Positions 41,912 to 52,296 of a stretch of DNA of 64,000 bases are shown one piece after another (positions within the stretch are counted from its first letter, which is position 1; each line of letters begins with the position of its first letter). The translations under genes were made by a program, and so were the position numbers. The notes under the pieces are model-generated. The model ran no database searches. It saw only the letters and a program-made list of their open reading frames with translations, and was not told the DNA's origin. The stretch covers positions 1 to 64,000 of the forward strand of contig JAKJER010000015.1 in NCBI GenBank assembly GCA_022705325.1. The letters are read 5' to 3'. Origin of the DNA: Planctomycetota bacterium. GTDB taxonomy: Bacteria; Planctomycetota; Phycisphaerae; SM23-33.

Positions 41912-43642
41912 CTAGAGCGGCCGCAGCAGCGGGAACAGGATCACGTCGCGGATGCTCGTTCGGTTGGTCAGCAGCATGATGACCCGGTCCATGCCGATGC
42001 CCAGCCCGCCGGCCGGCGGCATCCCGTGCCGCAGCGCCGTCACGAAGTCCTCGTCCATCACCCGCATGGTCTCGCCCTCGGCCTCGCCGCGGACCTGCTC
42101 GGCGAAGTTGGCTTCCTGCACCGCCGGGTCGTTCAGCTCGCTGTAGGCGTTGGCGACCTCCATGCCCGCGATGAAACACTCGAACCGCAGCGCGATCGAT
42201 GGGTCGTCCGCCTTGCGACGCGTCAGCGGGCACAGCTCGGCCGGGTAGTCCATCACGAACACCGGGCGGAGCACGCCGTTTTCGTCCGGCCGGGCCAGGG
42301 CGGGCTCGACCACGGCCTCGAACACCTCGTTGACCACCACCGCGTCGTCCTTGTTGGACTCCTCGATGCCGAGCTGCCGGGCCTTGGCCCGCACAGCCGG
42401 GATGTCCTTCATCGACATCCCCGCGTGCTGGACCATCAGCGAGTCATACGTGCGACGGGGCCAGGGAGTTGTGAAATCGACTTTGTTTTTACTCCCGTAT
42501 GGTAACGCAGTCCTGCCTGCATCCATTAGCTCCACGCACTCAGCGAGCAGATGATCGGCTTCGGACATGCCCTCGTGCTTGGCGGTTGCTTTTTCTTGTT
42601 GTTTGTCCGAAAGTTGACGATTCGTTAGGTTCAAAGACACAAGTCCTTGAGCCAGCGTCTTGATAGTACGTCGCTTCAGCAGATCATCCTTGGCCGCCTC
42701 AAGCATCTTCTTCGCCGCGGTGGTGATCAACTCCTCGGTGATCTCCATCATGACTTCGTAGTCGGCATAGGCCTGGTAGAGTTCCAGGAGGGTGAACTCG
42801 GGGTTGTGGCGGGTGTCGATGCCCTCGTTGCGGAAGTTGCGGCTGAACTCGTAGACCCGCTGCATGCCGCCCACCAGGAGCCGCTTGAGGTACAGCTCGG
42901 GGCTGATCCGCAGGAACAGCTCGCAGTCGAGCGTGTTGTGGTGGGTGGTGAACGGGCGGGCGGCCGCCCCGCCGTAGATCGGCTGGAGGACGGGCGTCTC
43001 GACCTCGACGAACTGGCGGGCGGTCAGCACGCGGCGGAAGCTGTCGAGGATGGCGATGCGGTCCTGGAAGACCTTCAGCGAGTCCGGGTTGGCCATCAGG
43101 TCCAGGTAGCGCTGGCGGTAGCGGGTCTCGGTGTCGGTCAGCCCGTGCCACTTCTCCGGCATGGGGTTGAGGCTCTTGCACAGCAGGGTCAGCGTGTCGG
43201 CCCAGATGGTGACCTCGCCGGTCCGCGTGCGGATAACCTGCCCGCGAACGGCCACGATGTCGCCCAGGTCCAGCAGCTTGGCCAGTTTCCAGAGCGTCTC
43301 GCCCAGGCCGCGGGGCTCCTTGCCCTGGTCCTTGCGCAGGCAGATCTGCATCTGTCCGCTCTGGTCGCGGATATGGGCGAAGATCATCTTGCCCATGTCT
43401 CTCAGCAGGATGATCCGCCCGGCCGCGTCGCCGGAGAGGGGCCTCAGCGGCTCGCCCTCCGCCGGCTGCATGGCGGCCTTGACGCCCTCGGCCCCGCCCT
43501 GCCGGGCCTCCCACGCCTCGTAGCAGGCCAGCACGTCCGCGATGGGCTGGGCGGTGTCGTACCGCCCGCCGTATGGATCCACGCCGAGCTGTCGCACCTG
43601 CTCCAGCTTGGCCAACCTGTCCGCCTGTACCTTGTCCAGCAT
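41912..43642 (-). CDS. lysS: Lysyl-tRNA synthetase (class II) with internal insertion
   Basis: The enzyme charges tRNA-Lys. I start at the ATG at 43642 (576 residues), which gives the usual length before GVDPYG and lies downstream of the promoter at 43697-43725. In-frame GTG (43681) and TTG (43720) codons upstream are weaker; the TTG lies inside the promoter. Motif 2 is [15 protein letters not shown] and motif 3 [13 protein letters not shown]; the N-terminal OB fold ([19 protein letters not shown]) is complete. Between AAKKM and DFTTPWPRR there are about 55-60 residues more than in other LysRS ([18 protein letters not shown] and further), in DNA visibly more AT-rich than its surroundings (about 42480-42690). 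Confidence 0.92.
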   Translation of the reverse strand: MLDKVQADRLAKLEQVRQLGVDPYGGRYDTAQPIADVLACYEAWEARQGGAEGVKAAMQPAEGEPLRPLSGDAAGRIILLRDMGKMIFAHIRDQSGQMQICLRKDQGKEPRGLGETLWKLAKLLDLGDIVAVRGQVIRTRTGEVTIWADTLTLLCKSLNPMPEKWHGLTDTETRYRQRYLDLMANPDSLKVFQDRIAILDSFRRVLTARQFVEVETPVLQPIYGGAAARPFTTHHNTLDCELFLRISPELYLKRLLVGGMQRVYEFSRNFRNEGIDTRHNPEFTLLELYQAYADYEVMMEITEELITTAAKKMLEAAKDDLLKRRTIKTLAQGLVSLNLTNRQLSDKQQEKATAKHEGMSEADHLLAECVELMDAGRTALPYGSKNKVDFTTPWPRRTYDSLMVQHAGMSMKDIPAVRAKARQLGIEESNKDDAVVVNEVFEAVVEPALARPDENGVLRPVFVMDYPAELCPLTRRKADDPSIALRFECFIAGMEVANAYSELNDPAVQEANFAEQVRGEAEGETMRVMDEDFVTALRHGMPPAGGLGIGMDRVIMLLTNRTSIRDVILFPLLRPL

Positions 43643-43696
43643 CTGTCCGCTCGTCGCCTCGTTAAATCGTTCGGTTGTCACTGCGGCAAGCGATGC

Positions 43697-43725
43697 ATCA
43701 TCCGCTCTGAGCGGCGTCAAGTCAA
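43697..43725 (-). promoter_or_regulatory. Promoter of lysS
   Basis: On the minus strand TTGACT, 17 bases, GATGAT (five and four consensus matches). Transcription would begin near 43690, which favours the ATG at 43642 as the lysS start over the upstream TTG. Confidence 0.5.
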
Positions 43726-43761
43726 GGACGGGAAATCATCTCCCCGCCGTGCAAACGCCTC

Positions 43762-43790
43762 TGGACGGATTCGCCCGCCTGCCCTATACT
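43762..43790 (+). promoter_or_regulatory. Promoter of the large PEP-CTERM gene
   Basis: TGGACG, 17 bases, TATACT, ending 64 bases before the ATG. The same -35 hexamer occurs in the promoter at 55573-55601. Confidence 0.55.
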
Positions 43791-43854
43791 CGAATCGACA
43801 CATTCCGACACGTGCTCCCCCACGTGAAAGGGCAAAAAGGATCGGAGGCTTCAC

Positions 43855-46800
43855 ATGAACGCGAAGACCGTCGCGTGCGTTGTGGCATTGATGGTGGCGT
43901 TGACGGGCGGCGCAAGCGCTGCGCCTATCGTTTGGACCGGGACCACCGACGGCGATTGGGCGAAGACGGGCAACTGGAGTCCTACCCAGATCCCCACCTT
44001 CAACGACGATCTCACCTTCACCTCCTCGCCCAACACCGCCATCCTCGTGCGCGACACGTTCGCCGGCACGATGACCTTCGACGGGCCCGACAGCTTCAGC
44101 TTCAGCGTGGGCGGCACGGGCAGCGGCGGCGGGACCCAGTACGTCAACAACGGCATTACCGTTAACGCTGGCGACTTGACGTTCAACGCAGGCTTCCGCC
44201 CGCACACGGGGACCTTCAGCGTGGTCAACAACGGCGCCGGCCTGCTGGACTTCAACGGCAACTCCTCGTTCATGGCGGACATCAACGTCGTCGCCAACGT
44301 CACGTTCGACGGATCCGGCAACGTGGAGATCCAGCAACTCCAGCGGCGCAACACGGGCGCCAACCTGAACCTGACCAAGAACGGCAGCGGCACGCTGACC
44401 ATCGTCAACGGCACGGCCACGGCGGCCACCAGCTCAGCCGCCGGCTACAGCAACGGCTCGCTCACCGCCCACGCCGGACTGATCGACATCTTGTCGGCCG
44501 GGCGGATCGAGGCCGCCGCGACGATCATCGGCGAGGGCGGGAGCGACGACGCCTCGCTCCGCACTGCGGGCTACTTCCGGACGTCCACCTCCATGCAGGT
44601 CGCCGATGCGGGCGCCGCCCGGGGCACGCTGCGGATCGACGGAGGGACGTTCACCGTCAACGGCATGATGTCCATGGCCAACTACGACACCGCCGCCGCC
44701 ACGGTCGTCCAGACCGGCGGGGATTTCAGCATCGTCAATGAATTTCAAACGGCGACGTACTCGACCGGAACGGACTTCCGCTACGAGATGTACGGCGGGA
44801 GCCTGACGGTAGGCTTGTTCCTCCAGATCGGGCGCACCGGCACCGGTGAGTTCATCCAGGACGGCGCCTCCACCGTAGTGGACATCAACCGCAACGGCGA
44901 CGGCCTGATCGTCGCCGGCAACGGGACGGGCACCTACACGCTGCGAAGCGGCACGCTCAATGTGAACAACGGTAACGTCCTGATCGCCAGCTCGGACTCG
45001 TCCAACGGCGTCTTCTTCCAGTACGGCGGGCAGGTCGACGTCGCCGGAGCGATCCAAATGGCGGGGACGAACGATGCCGCCACCGGCACGCAGGCCCGCT
45101 ACGAGCTGCACGACGGGACGCTGACGGTGGGCCAGTTCCTCCAGGTCGGGCGACGCGGCACGGGCGAATTCATCCAGGACGGGGCCTCCACCGTCGTCAA
45201 TGTCAACCGCAATTCGAGCACCGAGGCGGCCCTGATCATCGCGGGGACAGGCACGGGCACCTACACCCTCAGCGCGGGCCAGTTGAACGTTCCTGCCGCC
45301 TACGTCCTGATAGGGTCTGGCGGCGGGGCGTGGGGAACCTTGAACGCCGGCGGTCAGGGCGAGGCGAATTTCGACCGCGGGCTGACGATCAACCTGGGCG
45401 AGGTGAACCTGTCGGGCCAGGCCAGCGTGAACGTCGCTTCGAGCCTGTACATCGGGCATGGGACCTCCAGCGACGGCACGCTACGGGTGGCGGACGACGC
45501 GACGCTCTTCTTCGACAGCACCGGCACGGAGTTTCGCGTGGGTACCAGCGGCGCGGGCAGGATTCTCCAGAGCGGCGGCACGGTGCGCCAGGCAGCCGCC
45601 GGAGCATCGTACTTCGGCGGGGCGGGCAACACGGGACGCTACGAGATGACCGGCGGACTGCTTGACCTCGGATCGCCCAGCTTCGGCAACGGCGGGACGG
45701 GCATCATGGACCAGCAGGGCGGCGACGTGCTGCTCCACCGCGACCTGCGGATGGGACGATCCGGGGGGACCGGCTACTACACCATCGCCGACGGGACGCT
45801 CACCGTGCTGAACGACGGTGGCAACGATGGGCAGCTCTACGTCGGCATGGAGGCCAACTCCGCGGGCTACTTCACCCAGGACGGCGGCATCGTCGACGTG
45901 AAGGGCCCGGTCACGGTCAGCAACAACGGCACCGCCACCGGCCAGTACGACCTCAACGCGGGTGAGTTGCGGACCGACCTGATCCGCACCAACGGCGGAA
46001 CGGCATCCTTCCTGTGGTCGGGCGGGACGATCCGGCCGCGGGCGGCCGACCTGTCCGTGACGATGCCGCTCACGCTGGACGGAAACGCTGCCGTCTTCAA
46101 CACCGAGCAGGCCGACGCCACGCCGCGTACCATCACCGTCAGCTCAGCCATCGACCAGAGCGGCGGCGACTGTGGCCTGACCAAGGTCGGCGCGGGCACA
46201 CTCCGCCTCAACACCGCCAATACTTACGCCGGCGGGACGACCATCTTCGCCGGCACCGTCCTGCTGGGCAACAACAGCGCCCTGGGGAGCGGGACGGTCA
46301 CCCTCGCCGGGGACTGCGAGTTGGACATCACCGGCGCCCGCACGCTGGCCAACGCGATCGCCATCGATCCCGGCGTGACGGTGACCGCGACGACCCATCC
46401 CAACATGACGTTCCGGCTCGACGGTCCGCTGAGCGGGTCCGGCATTCTCCAGACCGGCTCAACCAGCGGGCAGTACACCCTGCAACTGGGCGGCAACAAT
46501 GACGCCTTCACCGGCACGGTCCGAGTGAGGCAGTACGCAGGCCTGCGGATCTGGGAGGGCCAGTCCGCGCCGGCCAACGGCACGCTGGAAGTTCTCGACG
46601 GCGGGACCGCGTACCTCAACAAGAACGCCTCCGGCGTCACCTATTCCGTGGGCACGCTGATCGGGCAGAGCGGCTCGATCGTCCAGGGCATGGACAACAA
46701 CGTACCCCGTACGTTGGCCGTTGGCGAAGGCGATTTCGCCGGCTCCATCCGCGACAACGCGGGCACCGTCGCCCTCACCAAGACCGGGCCGGGCACGCTG

Positions 46801-48885
46801 GTCCTGTCCGGGGCCAACACGTACACGGGCACGACCACTATCAACTCCGGCGTGTTGAACATCCGCCACAACGACGCGCTGGGCTCAACCGCCGGCGAGA
46901 CGACCGTGGGCAATTTTCAAAACGGGATGGCCCTGGAACTCCAGGGCGGGGTCACCGTCTCGGGCGAATCGCTGTGGCTGGTGGGCACGGGCATCTCCGG
47001 CGGCGGCGTCCTTCGCAGCGTCAGCGGGAACAACGAGTGGGCAGGACCCGTCACTGCCAGCGGAAACAATTGGGACACCTACGTCGGCGTGGACGCCGAC
47101 AGCCTGACCCTCAGCGGCGTCGTGAGCGGCAACAAGCTGACCAAGGTCGGACCGGGCAAGCTGCTGTTGACGGCAGCCAATACCTACACCGGGCCGACCA
47201 CTGTGCGGGACGGCGAACTCGAGCTCGGATCGGGCTGCGTAGTGCTGTCCACCGGGTCGGGCCAGAGCGACTCCCGCGGCATCAGCGTGGCCCGCTCGTC
47301 CGGCTCGGCCCTGCTGCACATCAACGGCGGCACCATCGACACCTCGGCGGCTGTCACCTATATGTACGTCGGCGACGACGGCACGGCCAGCGGCACGGTC
47401 ATTCAGGACAGCGGCGACGTGACCATCCGCGGCGCCCTGCGGATGGCCTACAACAACGCCGCCACCCGGGCCCGCTACGAGATGCACGGGGGCACGCTGA
47501 CGCTGTCCGACACGACCCACAGCTACTTCCAGGTCGGCCGGAACGGCCAGGCCGAGTTCATCCACGACGGCGGGGTAGTGAGCGTGTATCGCGCCAATGA
47601 CGCTCTCCAGGTGGGCGCGACCGCCACGAGCAACGGACTGTACGCCTTGAGCGGCACGGGCGTGCTCAACGTGTTCAACCACCGCACGTTCGTGGGACAA
47701 GTGTCCAGCGCGACCGGGCTGTTCACCGTGGCCGACGACGGCGAGGCAAATTTCCTCAAGGGTCTGTGGCTCGGCTACGGCGACAACGCCACGGGCACTT
47801 TCCGCATGGACGGCGGGACGGTGACGGTGGGCAACGACGTCGCCAGCAGCACCCGCGCCTTGATCGTCAGCGGCAACCAGGGCAGCGGCACCACCCGCGG
47901 CACACTCGACATCAACGGGGGCGAACTGCGGACCAACTGGATCACCACCCTGGGCGACGTGGCCGCCTTCACATGGTCCGGCGGGACCATCCGCCCCTAC
48001 GACGGCGACCTGACGATCTCCGTCCTCCCGGTGACGCTCGACGGCGCCGGCGCGACCTTCAACAGCGAGCAGGCCGACACGACGCCCCGAACGATCACCG
48101 TCAGCTCCGCTATCGGCCAGACCGGCGGCGACTGGGGCCTGAGCAAGGCCGGCGCCGGCACGCTCGTCCTGTCAGCCGCCAACACCTACGCCGGACCTAC
48201 CGTCATCCAGGGCGGCACGCTGGCCCTGGTGCACGGCTCGTCCAACAACATCACCGCCTCCGTCCTGATCGATGTGCAGCAGGGCGCGACGCTGGACGTG
48301 ACGGGGCTGGCCGGCGCGACGCTGGCCCTGAACGGCCAGACCGTCAAGGGTCAGGGCACGATCCTGGGCACGCTGGCCGGCGGCGGCCTGATCACCCCCG
48401 GCGCCAGCCCGGGGCACCTGACGGCCACCGCCATCGACCCTGCCGGCGGGATGGACTTCGATTTCGAGTTCACCAACCCGACCGGCGATCCGACCGGCAA
48501 CGACATGCTCATTCTGACCGCGACCGCCACTCCGCTGGCCTCCCCGCTGGACTTGGACAACCTCGTCGACGTCTATTTCAACGTGGAGTACCTCTACGGC
48601 GGCGACACGTTCGCCGGCGGCTTCCGCACCTCGGCGCCGCTGAGCGACCTGGCCGGAGCGGACTGGCAGTACTTCGTCCGCGGCGACGGCGGCGGATCGG
48701 TCCCCTTCGAGGGCACCAACTACTATCCGCTGCGGCAGTTCAACCTCGACTACTTCATCACCTTCAGCCAGGCCCAGGACGGCACACTCCAGCTTGACGT
48801 GAACGTCCCCGAGCCGATGACCCTGGCCCTGCTGGCCCTGGCGACAGGGAGCCTGGGCCGGTACCTCCGAAGAAGGCGCCGATAA
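43855..48885 (+). CDS. Large autotransporter-repeat PEP-CTERM surface protein
   Basis: A 1676-residue exported protein. A signal peptide (cleavage near GGASAAPIV) is followed by an opening WTGTTDGDWAKTGNWSP, a common start of planctomycete beta-helix proteins, then a long Gly/Thr/Asn-rich right-handed beta-helix. Four autotransporter-associated repeats of the type GAGTL-LNTANTYAGGTTI are coded near 46183, 46785, 47145 and 48150. A longer unit containing TGEFIQDGASTVV occurs twice (near 44840 and 45165). The C-terminus is NVPEPMTLALLALATGSLGRYLRRRRR, a PEP-CTERM tail for exosortase sorting, instead of an autotransporter barrel. It is probably a surface adhesin or coat protein. It has its own promoter and is divergent from lysS. 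Confidence 0.88.
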   Translation: MNAKTVACVVALMVALTGGASAAPIVWTGTTDGDWAKTGNWSPTQIPTFNDDLTFTSSPNTAILVRDTFAGTMTFDGPDSFSFSVGGTGSGGGTQYVNNGITVNAGDLTFNAGFRPHTGTFSVVNNGAGLLDFNGNSSFMADINVVANVTFDGSGNVEIQQLQRRNTGANLNLTKNGSGTLTIVNGTATAATSSAAGYSNGSLTAHAGLIDILSAGRIEAAATIIGEGGSDDASLRTAGYFRTSTSMQVADAGAARGTLRIDGGTFTVNGMMSMANYDTAAATVVQTGGDFSIVNEFQTATYSTGTDFRYEMYGGSLTVGLFLQIGRTGTGEFIQDGASTVVDINRNGDGLIVAGNGTGTYTLRSGTLNVNNGNVLIASSDSSNGVFFQYGGQVDVAGAIQMAGTNDAATGTQARYELHDGTLTVGQFLQVGRRGTGEFIQDGASTVVNVNRNSSTEAALIIAGTGTGTYTLSAGQLNVPAAYVLIGSGGGAWGTLNAGGQGEANFDRGLTINLGEVNLSGQASVNVASSLYIGHGTSSDGTLRVADDATLFFDSTGTEFRVGTSGAGRILQSGGTVRQAAAGASYFGGAGNTGRYEMTGGLLDLGSPSFGNGGTGIMDQQGGDVLLHRDLRMGRSGGTGYYTIADGTLTVLNDGGNDGQLYVGMEANSAGYFTQDGGIVDVKGPVTVSNNGTATGQYDLNAGELRTDLIRTNGGTASFLWSGGTIRPRAADLSVTMPLTLDGNAAVFNTEQADATPRTITVSSAIDQSGGDCGLTKVGAGTLRLNTANTYAGGTTIFAGTVLLGNNSALGSGTVTLAGDCELDITGARTLANAIAIDPGVTVTATTHPNMTFRLDGPLSGSGILQTGSTSGQYTLQLGGNNDAFTGTVRVRQYAGLRIWEGQSAPANGTLEVLDGGTAYLNKNASGVTYSVGTLIGQSGSIVQGMDNNVPRTLAVGEGDFAGSIRDNAGTVALTKTGPGTLVLSGANTYTGTTTINSGVLNIRHNDALGSTAGETTVGNFQNGMALELQGGVTVSGESLWLVGTGISGGGVLRSVSGNNEWAGPVTASGNNWDTYVGVDADSLTLSGVVSGNKLTKVGPGKLLLTAANTYTGPTTVRDGELELGSGCVVLSTGSGQSDSRGISVARSSGSALLHINGGTIDTSAAVTYMYVGDDGTASGTVIQDSGDVTIRGALRMAYNNAATRARYEMHGGTLTLSDTTHSYFQVGRNGQAEFIHDGGVVSVYRANDALQVGATATSNGLYALSGTGVLNVFNHRTFVGQVSSATGLFTVADDGEANFLKGLWLGYGDNATGTFRMDGGTVTVGNDVASSTRALIVSGNQGSGTTRGTLDINGGELRTNWITTLGDVAAFTWSGGTIRPYDGDLTISVLPVTLDGAGATFNSEQADTTPRTITVSSAIGQTGGDWGLSKAGAGTLVLSAANTYAGPTVIQGGTLALVHGSSNNITASVLIDVQQGATLDVTGLAGATLALNGQTVKGQGTILGTLAGGGLITPGASPGHLTATAIDPAGGMDFDFEFTNPTGDPTGNDMLILTATATPLASPLDLDNLVDVYFNVEYLYGGDTFAGGFRTSAPLSDLAGADWQYFVRGDGGGSVPFEGTNYYPLRQFNLDYFITFSQAQDGTLQLDVNVPEPMTLALLALATGSLGRYLRRRRR

Positions 48886-48907
48886 GCAGAAGAGAAGGTT
48901 CAACATG

Positions 48908-48972
48908 GGAACGTTCAATTCTCAATGACCAAGGGAAGGCTTCTCGCTTGGACATTGGAAACTGAGCGTTCC
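48908..48972. repeat. Imperfect inverted repeat between convergent genes
   Basis: Arms at 48908-48933 and 48947-48972 are 26 bases each with about five mismatches and a 13-base loop. It overlaps the last codons of the YfhO-type gene and may serve as a transcription barrier for both converging genes, although no T-run follows. Confidence 0.65.
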
Positions 48973-51432
48973 TCTGTTGGCCCTTGTTCGTTTCTGTCTC
49001 CACGCCCCCACCCCGGCCGCCAGTACAACACTCCCAAGCGCCGCCAGCGAAACCGCCGCCCCCGCGTGCAGGCCCGGTGGGACGTAGGTCAGGACGACCT
49101 CGTGCTCGCCCGCGGGCAGTTCGACCGCCCGATGCAGGTAATTCGCGCGAAGGATCGGCGCCTCGCGCCCGTCCACCGTGCAGCGCCAGCCCGCCGCCCA
49201 CGAATCGCTGATCACCAGGAGGCACGCCCGCTCGCACCTCGCCCGCAGGCACATCCGCTCGCTCTGGTCCTCCAGCATCTCCACGCCCGAAGGCGGCGCT
49301 TGCAGTGCGCCCGTAAGGGCGTCCGGGCTGGCGTCTCCGACGCTCGGTGAAGACGAAGACCGCCTTACGGCGGGACTACGAGCGCTCACCAGCAGGCGGT
49401 CTGGGTTGCTCACGTCGGGTTCGCCCAGCAACCACTCCGCCGCCTGCTCGTCGCTGACCGCCTTGACGCCTCCCGCGTGCAGGCGGACTCGCGGGAGGGC
49501 CCGCTCGTTGACATACGCCCATCCCCCGCTGAACCGCCCCGCCGGACGGTAGCCGTGGACCTGCGGGTCGGCCAGTTCGACCGGGCTGAAGACCACGCGC
49601 ACGCTGCACACGTCCAGCAGGCGCCGGTGCGGGACAGCCGGGATGCCCCACAGCATCGCGTGCCGTGGCCAGCGAATGTTGAACAGCCGCCGGTCCAACT
49701 CGAAGTGGCGCTTGGACTGGAGGGCCTCGTAGTACGGCAGCGACCTGTATGCCGGGAAAGTCCGCTCGCGCATGACGGGCATGTACGTCGTGGCCGCGTA
49801 CCACCGCCACAGCGACCCTTCGCCGGCCAGGGCGTTCATGGCCCGCACGTCGTCGGCCGACAGGAGCGTCTGCGAGGTCCGGTCCCACTCGCCCGAGCGA
49901 ACGATGCGGTCCTGGACGGTCGCCTGGCCGAAGTACGGGCAGACGTACGGGCTGCTGCGATAGAAGTCGATCGCCACGATCGCCAGCAGCAGCCCGCCCA
50001 GCCACCACCGGCCGCGGAGGGCGGGCACGGCCGGACCCCCAGCCGAGGGCCGCGACACGAAGGCCGCCGCCAACAGACTCGCCAGCCCCCCCAGCCACAG
50101 GGCGGCGCCGACCCAGTCGCCCCGCCCGCTGACGTACATCCCCGCCAGGCGGATCAGCACCAACACGCCCGCCGCGACCAGCAGGCGAAACCGCAGTCGG
50201 CCCGCGTCGTGCCCGTGCAGCATCCGCTGCAGCCCGACGGCGGCCAGATAGCACCCCCCCAGCAAAGCCAACAGAATAAGCCGGTCCGGCGTGCGGAACG
50301 CGCCGACCACCGGCAGGCGAGCCAGCCACGAGTACGCCGGCACCAGCGACGGCGAGAACCCCGTGCACAGAACGAGCCCAACGACTCCGGCGACCAGCCA
50401 CCACGCCGTCCGCCAGGCCATCCGCCGGCGCAGGGCAGCCAGCACCGCCAACGGCGCGAACACCCCCAGGTATCCGCACGAGAAGCGACTGCACAGCCAA
50501 CGCGGCTGGGGCGCGTTGTCCACGGTATTCAGCAGGATCCGCCCCCACTGCACGAGCTGGTGCTGAGGCGGCACACCGCCTTCGAGGTAGTGAGCCACGT
50601 CGCCGTCCAGCCGTCCCAGCGGGCGCCAGCTTTCGTTGTCCACGCAGAGCTTGGTGGGCAGAAGCTGGACCGCGGCGGCGGCCGCCCCCACCACCGCCGC
50701 CAGCAGGCACGCCGTCGCCAGGCCCCCGCGCCGTTCGACCAGCGACTTTACCGCCACGTACGCCCCGAGCAGCAGCGTGACGTACGCCAGGAGCTGCGGG
50801 TGGCCCGACAACACGAGCATGGCGTACGCAGCCGCCAGGCCCGCCCAACGCGGCAGCGTCATCCGCCCGGGGCGATCGACCATCCACAACAGCACCGGCA
50901 GCCAGCTCAGGCTGAACAGCATGTGGGGCCACCACGCCATCGTCGCCATCGCCAACAGCAAGGCCCCAGCCGCCAGCAGGCCCGGCAGCGGCCAGATGCC
51001 CAGCTCGCGCAACCACGCGTAGAACGCCAGGCCCATCATCAGCAGGTGAGCCGCGACGAGGATGCCCATGGCCGTGCGGGCGGACAGCACCGCGTGCAGC
51101 CAGTTGGGCGGGTAGAAGGCCATGATCAGCGGGCTGGCCAGCGTGTCCACGCCGCAACCAACTTCCGGGTCCCACAGGGGCAGGCGCCCCTGGCGCAGGG
51201 CCTCGCCCAGGTAGTCCGCCCGGGGCAGGCTGTAGCTGACCAGGTCGCCGTCGCGGAAACCCGCCTGCTTGGAGGAATCGCAGCAGGCCGCAAAGATCAG
51301 CAGGGCCAGCGCCGCCACGCCCCCGGCCGCCAGGCGACAGCCGCGTACGGGCGGCGACGCAGCAGCGCCGGCAGCGGGGCGTTCCGCGGCACGAGGAGGT
51401 TCTCCTGATGGCTCGTCATGGAAAGGCATCAA
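48922..51432 (-). CDS. YfhO-type multi-spanning membrane protein
   Basis: An 836-residue membrane protein of the YfhO group (Pfam 'bacterial membrane protein YfhO'). It has about a dozen hydrophobic segments and family landmarks: SYSLPRADYLGEALRQGRLPLWDPEVGCGVDTLAS near the start, SPLIMAFYPPNWLHAVLSA, and LSGHPQLLAYV. The C-terminal part forms a beta-rich outside domain with CLLVISDSWAAGWRCTVDGREAPILRANYLHRAVELPAGEHEVVLTY, then a last helix. YfhO proteins are GT-C-like and are associated with glycosylation of teichoic or other surface polymers in Gram-positives; the substrate here is unknown. The last residues (TLSFQCPSEKPSLGH) are encoded within an inverted repeat and may be a late addition. 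Confidence 0.8.
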   Translation of the reverse strand: MMPFHDEPSGEPPRAAERPAAGAAASPPVRGCRLAAGGVAALALLIFAACCDSSKQAGFRDGDLVSYSLPRADYLGEALRQGRLPLWDPEVGCGVDTLASPLIMAFYPPNWLHAVLSARTAMGILVAAHLLMMGLAFYAWLRELGIWPLPGLLAAGALLLAMATMAWWPHMLFSLSWLPVLLWMVDRPGRMTLPRWAGLAAAYAMLVLSGHPQLLAYVTLLLGAYVAVKSLVERRGGLATACLLAAVVGAAAAAVQLLPTKLCVDNESWRPLGRLDGDVAHYLEGGVPPQHQLVQWGRILLNTVDNAPQPRWLCSRFSCGYLGVFAPLAVLAALRRRMAWRTAWWLVAGVVGLVLCTGFSPSLVPAYSWLARLPVVGAFRTPDRLILLALLGGCYLAAVGLQRMLHGHDAGRLRFRLLVAAGVLVLIRLAGMYVSGRGDWVGAALWLGGLASLLAAAFVSRPSAGGPAVPALRGRWWLGGLLLAIVAIDFYRSSPYVCPYFGQATVQDRIVRSGEWDRTSQTLLSADDVRAMNALAGEGSLWRWYAATTYMPVMRERTFPAYRSLPYYEALQSKRHFELDRRLFNIRWPRHAMLWGIPAVPHRRLLDVCSVRVVFSPVELADPQVHGYRPAGRFSGGWAYVNERALPRVRLHAGGVKAVSDEQAAEWLLGEPDVSNPDRLLVSARSPAVRRSSSSPSVGDASPDALTGALQAPPSGVEMLEDQSERMCLRARCERACLLVISDSWAAGWRCTVDGREAPILRANYLHRAVELPAGEHEVVLTYVPPGLHAGAAVSLAALGSVVLAAGVGAWRQKRTRANRGTLSFQCPSEKPSLGH

Positions 51433-51519
51433 GCGGCATTGTACTGGGCAGGCAACCGCTGCGCAAGAGGGTGCCGCGGAGTCAGGCGCAGCCGCTTCAG
51501 GTTCTGCAAGCAGCCGCCT

Positions 51520-52176
51520 CTAGTGGGCTTCCAGCAATTTCTTGCGCAGGTCCTGCATGTCCATGCCCATGCGGCGGGCCAGCGGGCCCAGGCGCTCGGT
51601 GGGCGCCACGTCGGCGCCCAGGCCCAGCCGGGCACGAGCCTGCTCGACGCTCAGCCCGACAGCGCATGCGGCTTCCTCCAGCGTCATCGAGCCGCGGATG
51701 GCGTGCTCGTCAGTCGCGGGCAGCGTTTGCGGACCGGCCTTGGGCCCCGCGGCGCCCTGGCGGCGCCGAGCCTCGCCCCGCCCGTGCTCGCCCGTCTCCC
51801 CCGTCGACTGGACGGACGCGGAGGCTGCGTACCACATACCTCCCAGCAACGCGATGCAGATCAACACGGTCAACAGCCCGGCCAGGGCTCGCTTGCGCGA
51901 GCCGACCGGGCACGGCTGACCGCGCCCCAGCGACGCACAGGTGATGACCACCCACGCCCAATGCAGCAGCACGTGCAGAACGATCCCCCCCATGAAGGCG
52001 ACGGCCAGCCAGAAGTGCACCTCGCCCCAGTCGTGTCGGCCCAGGCCCCACAACAGCAGGCTGTGCCCCGTACCCGGAGGCAGAATCCAGCTGAGTAAAA
52101 TGCCCGTCCCCGCCAAGCCCAACAGGGCGATCGCCGCCAGCACGTCTACGAGAAAGTTCAGGTTGGTCCGCCTCAT
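51520..52176 (-). CDS. DUF4405-type membrane protein, cytochrome-b-like
   Basis: A 218-residue protein starting at the ATG at 52176, with AGGAG 9 bases upstream. Three or four hydrophobic helices (about 8-28, 54-76, 95-115) carry conserved histidines (HDWGEVHFWLAVAFMGGIVLHVLLHWAWVV), the layout of DUF4405/cytochrome b561-like proteins that can bind haem. After a linker rich in Gly/Arg/Glu, the C-terminal about 50 residues (SMTLEEAACAVGLSVEQARARLGLGADV) form a small helical domain seen after such membrane parts in other anaerobic bacteria. A membrane electron-transfer role is plausible but not shown. The gene appears monocistronic. Confidence 0.65.
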   Translation of the reverse strand: MRRTNLNFLVDVLAAIALLGLAGTGILLSWILPPGTGHSLLLWGLGRHDWGEVHFWLAVAFMGGIVLHVLLHWAWVVITCASLGRGQPCPVGSRKRALAGLLTVLICIALLGGMWYAASASVQSTGETGEHGRGEARRRQGAAGPKAGPQTLPATDEHAIRGSMTLEEAACAVGLSVEQARARLGLGADVAPTERLGPLARRMGMDMQDLRKKLLEAH

Positions 52177-52296
52177 CGCATGTAGCTCCTCTGTCTGCGC
52201 CGGAATGTTATCCCATCGCAGGGATACGGACCATAGGGAAGCCTGCCGCATGATGAACCTTTCAGCCGCGACAAGTACGGGGGCGGCCGCAAGGGT

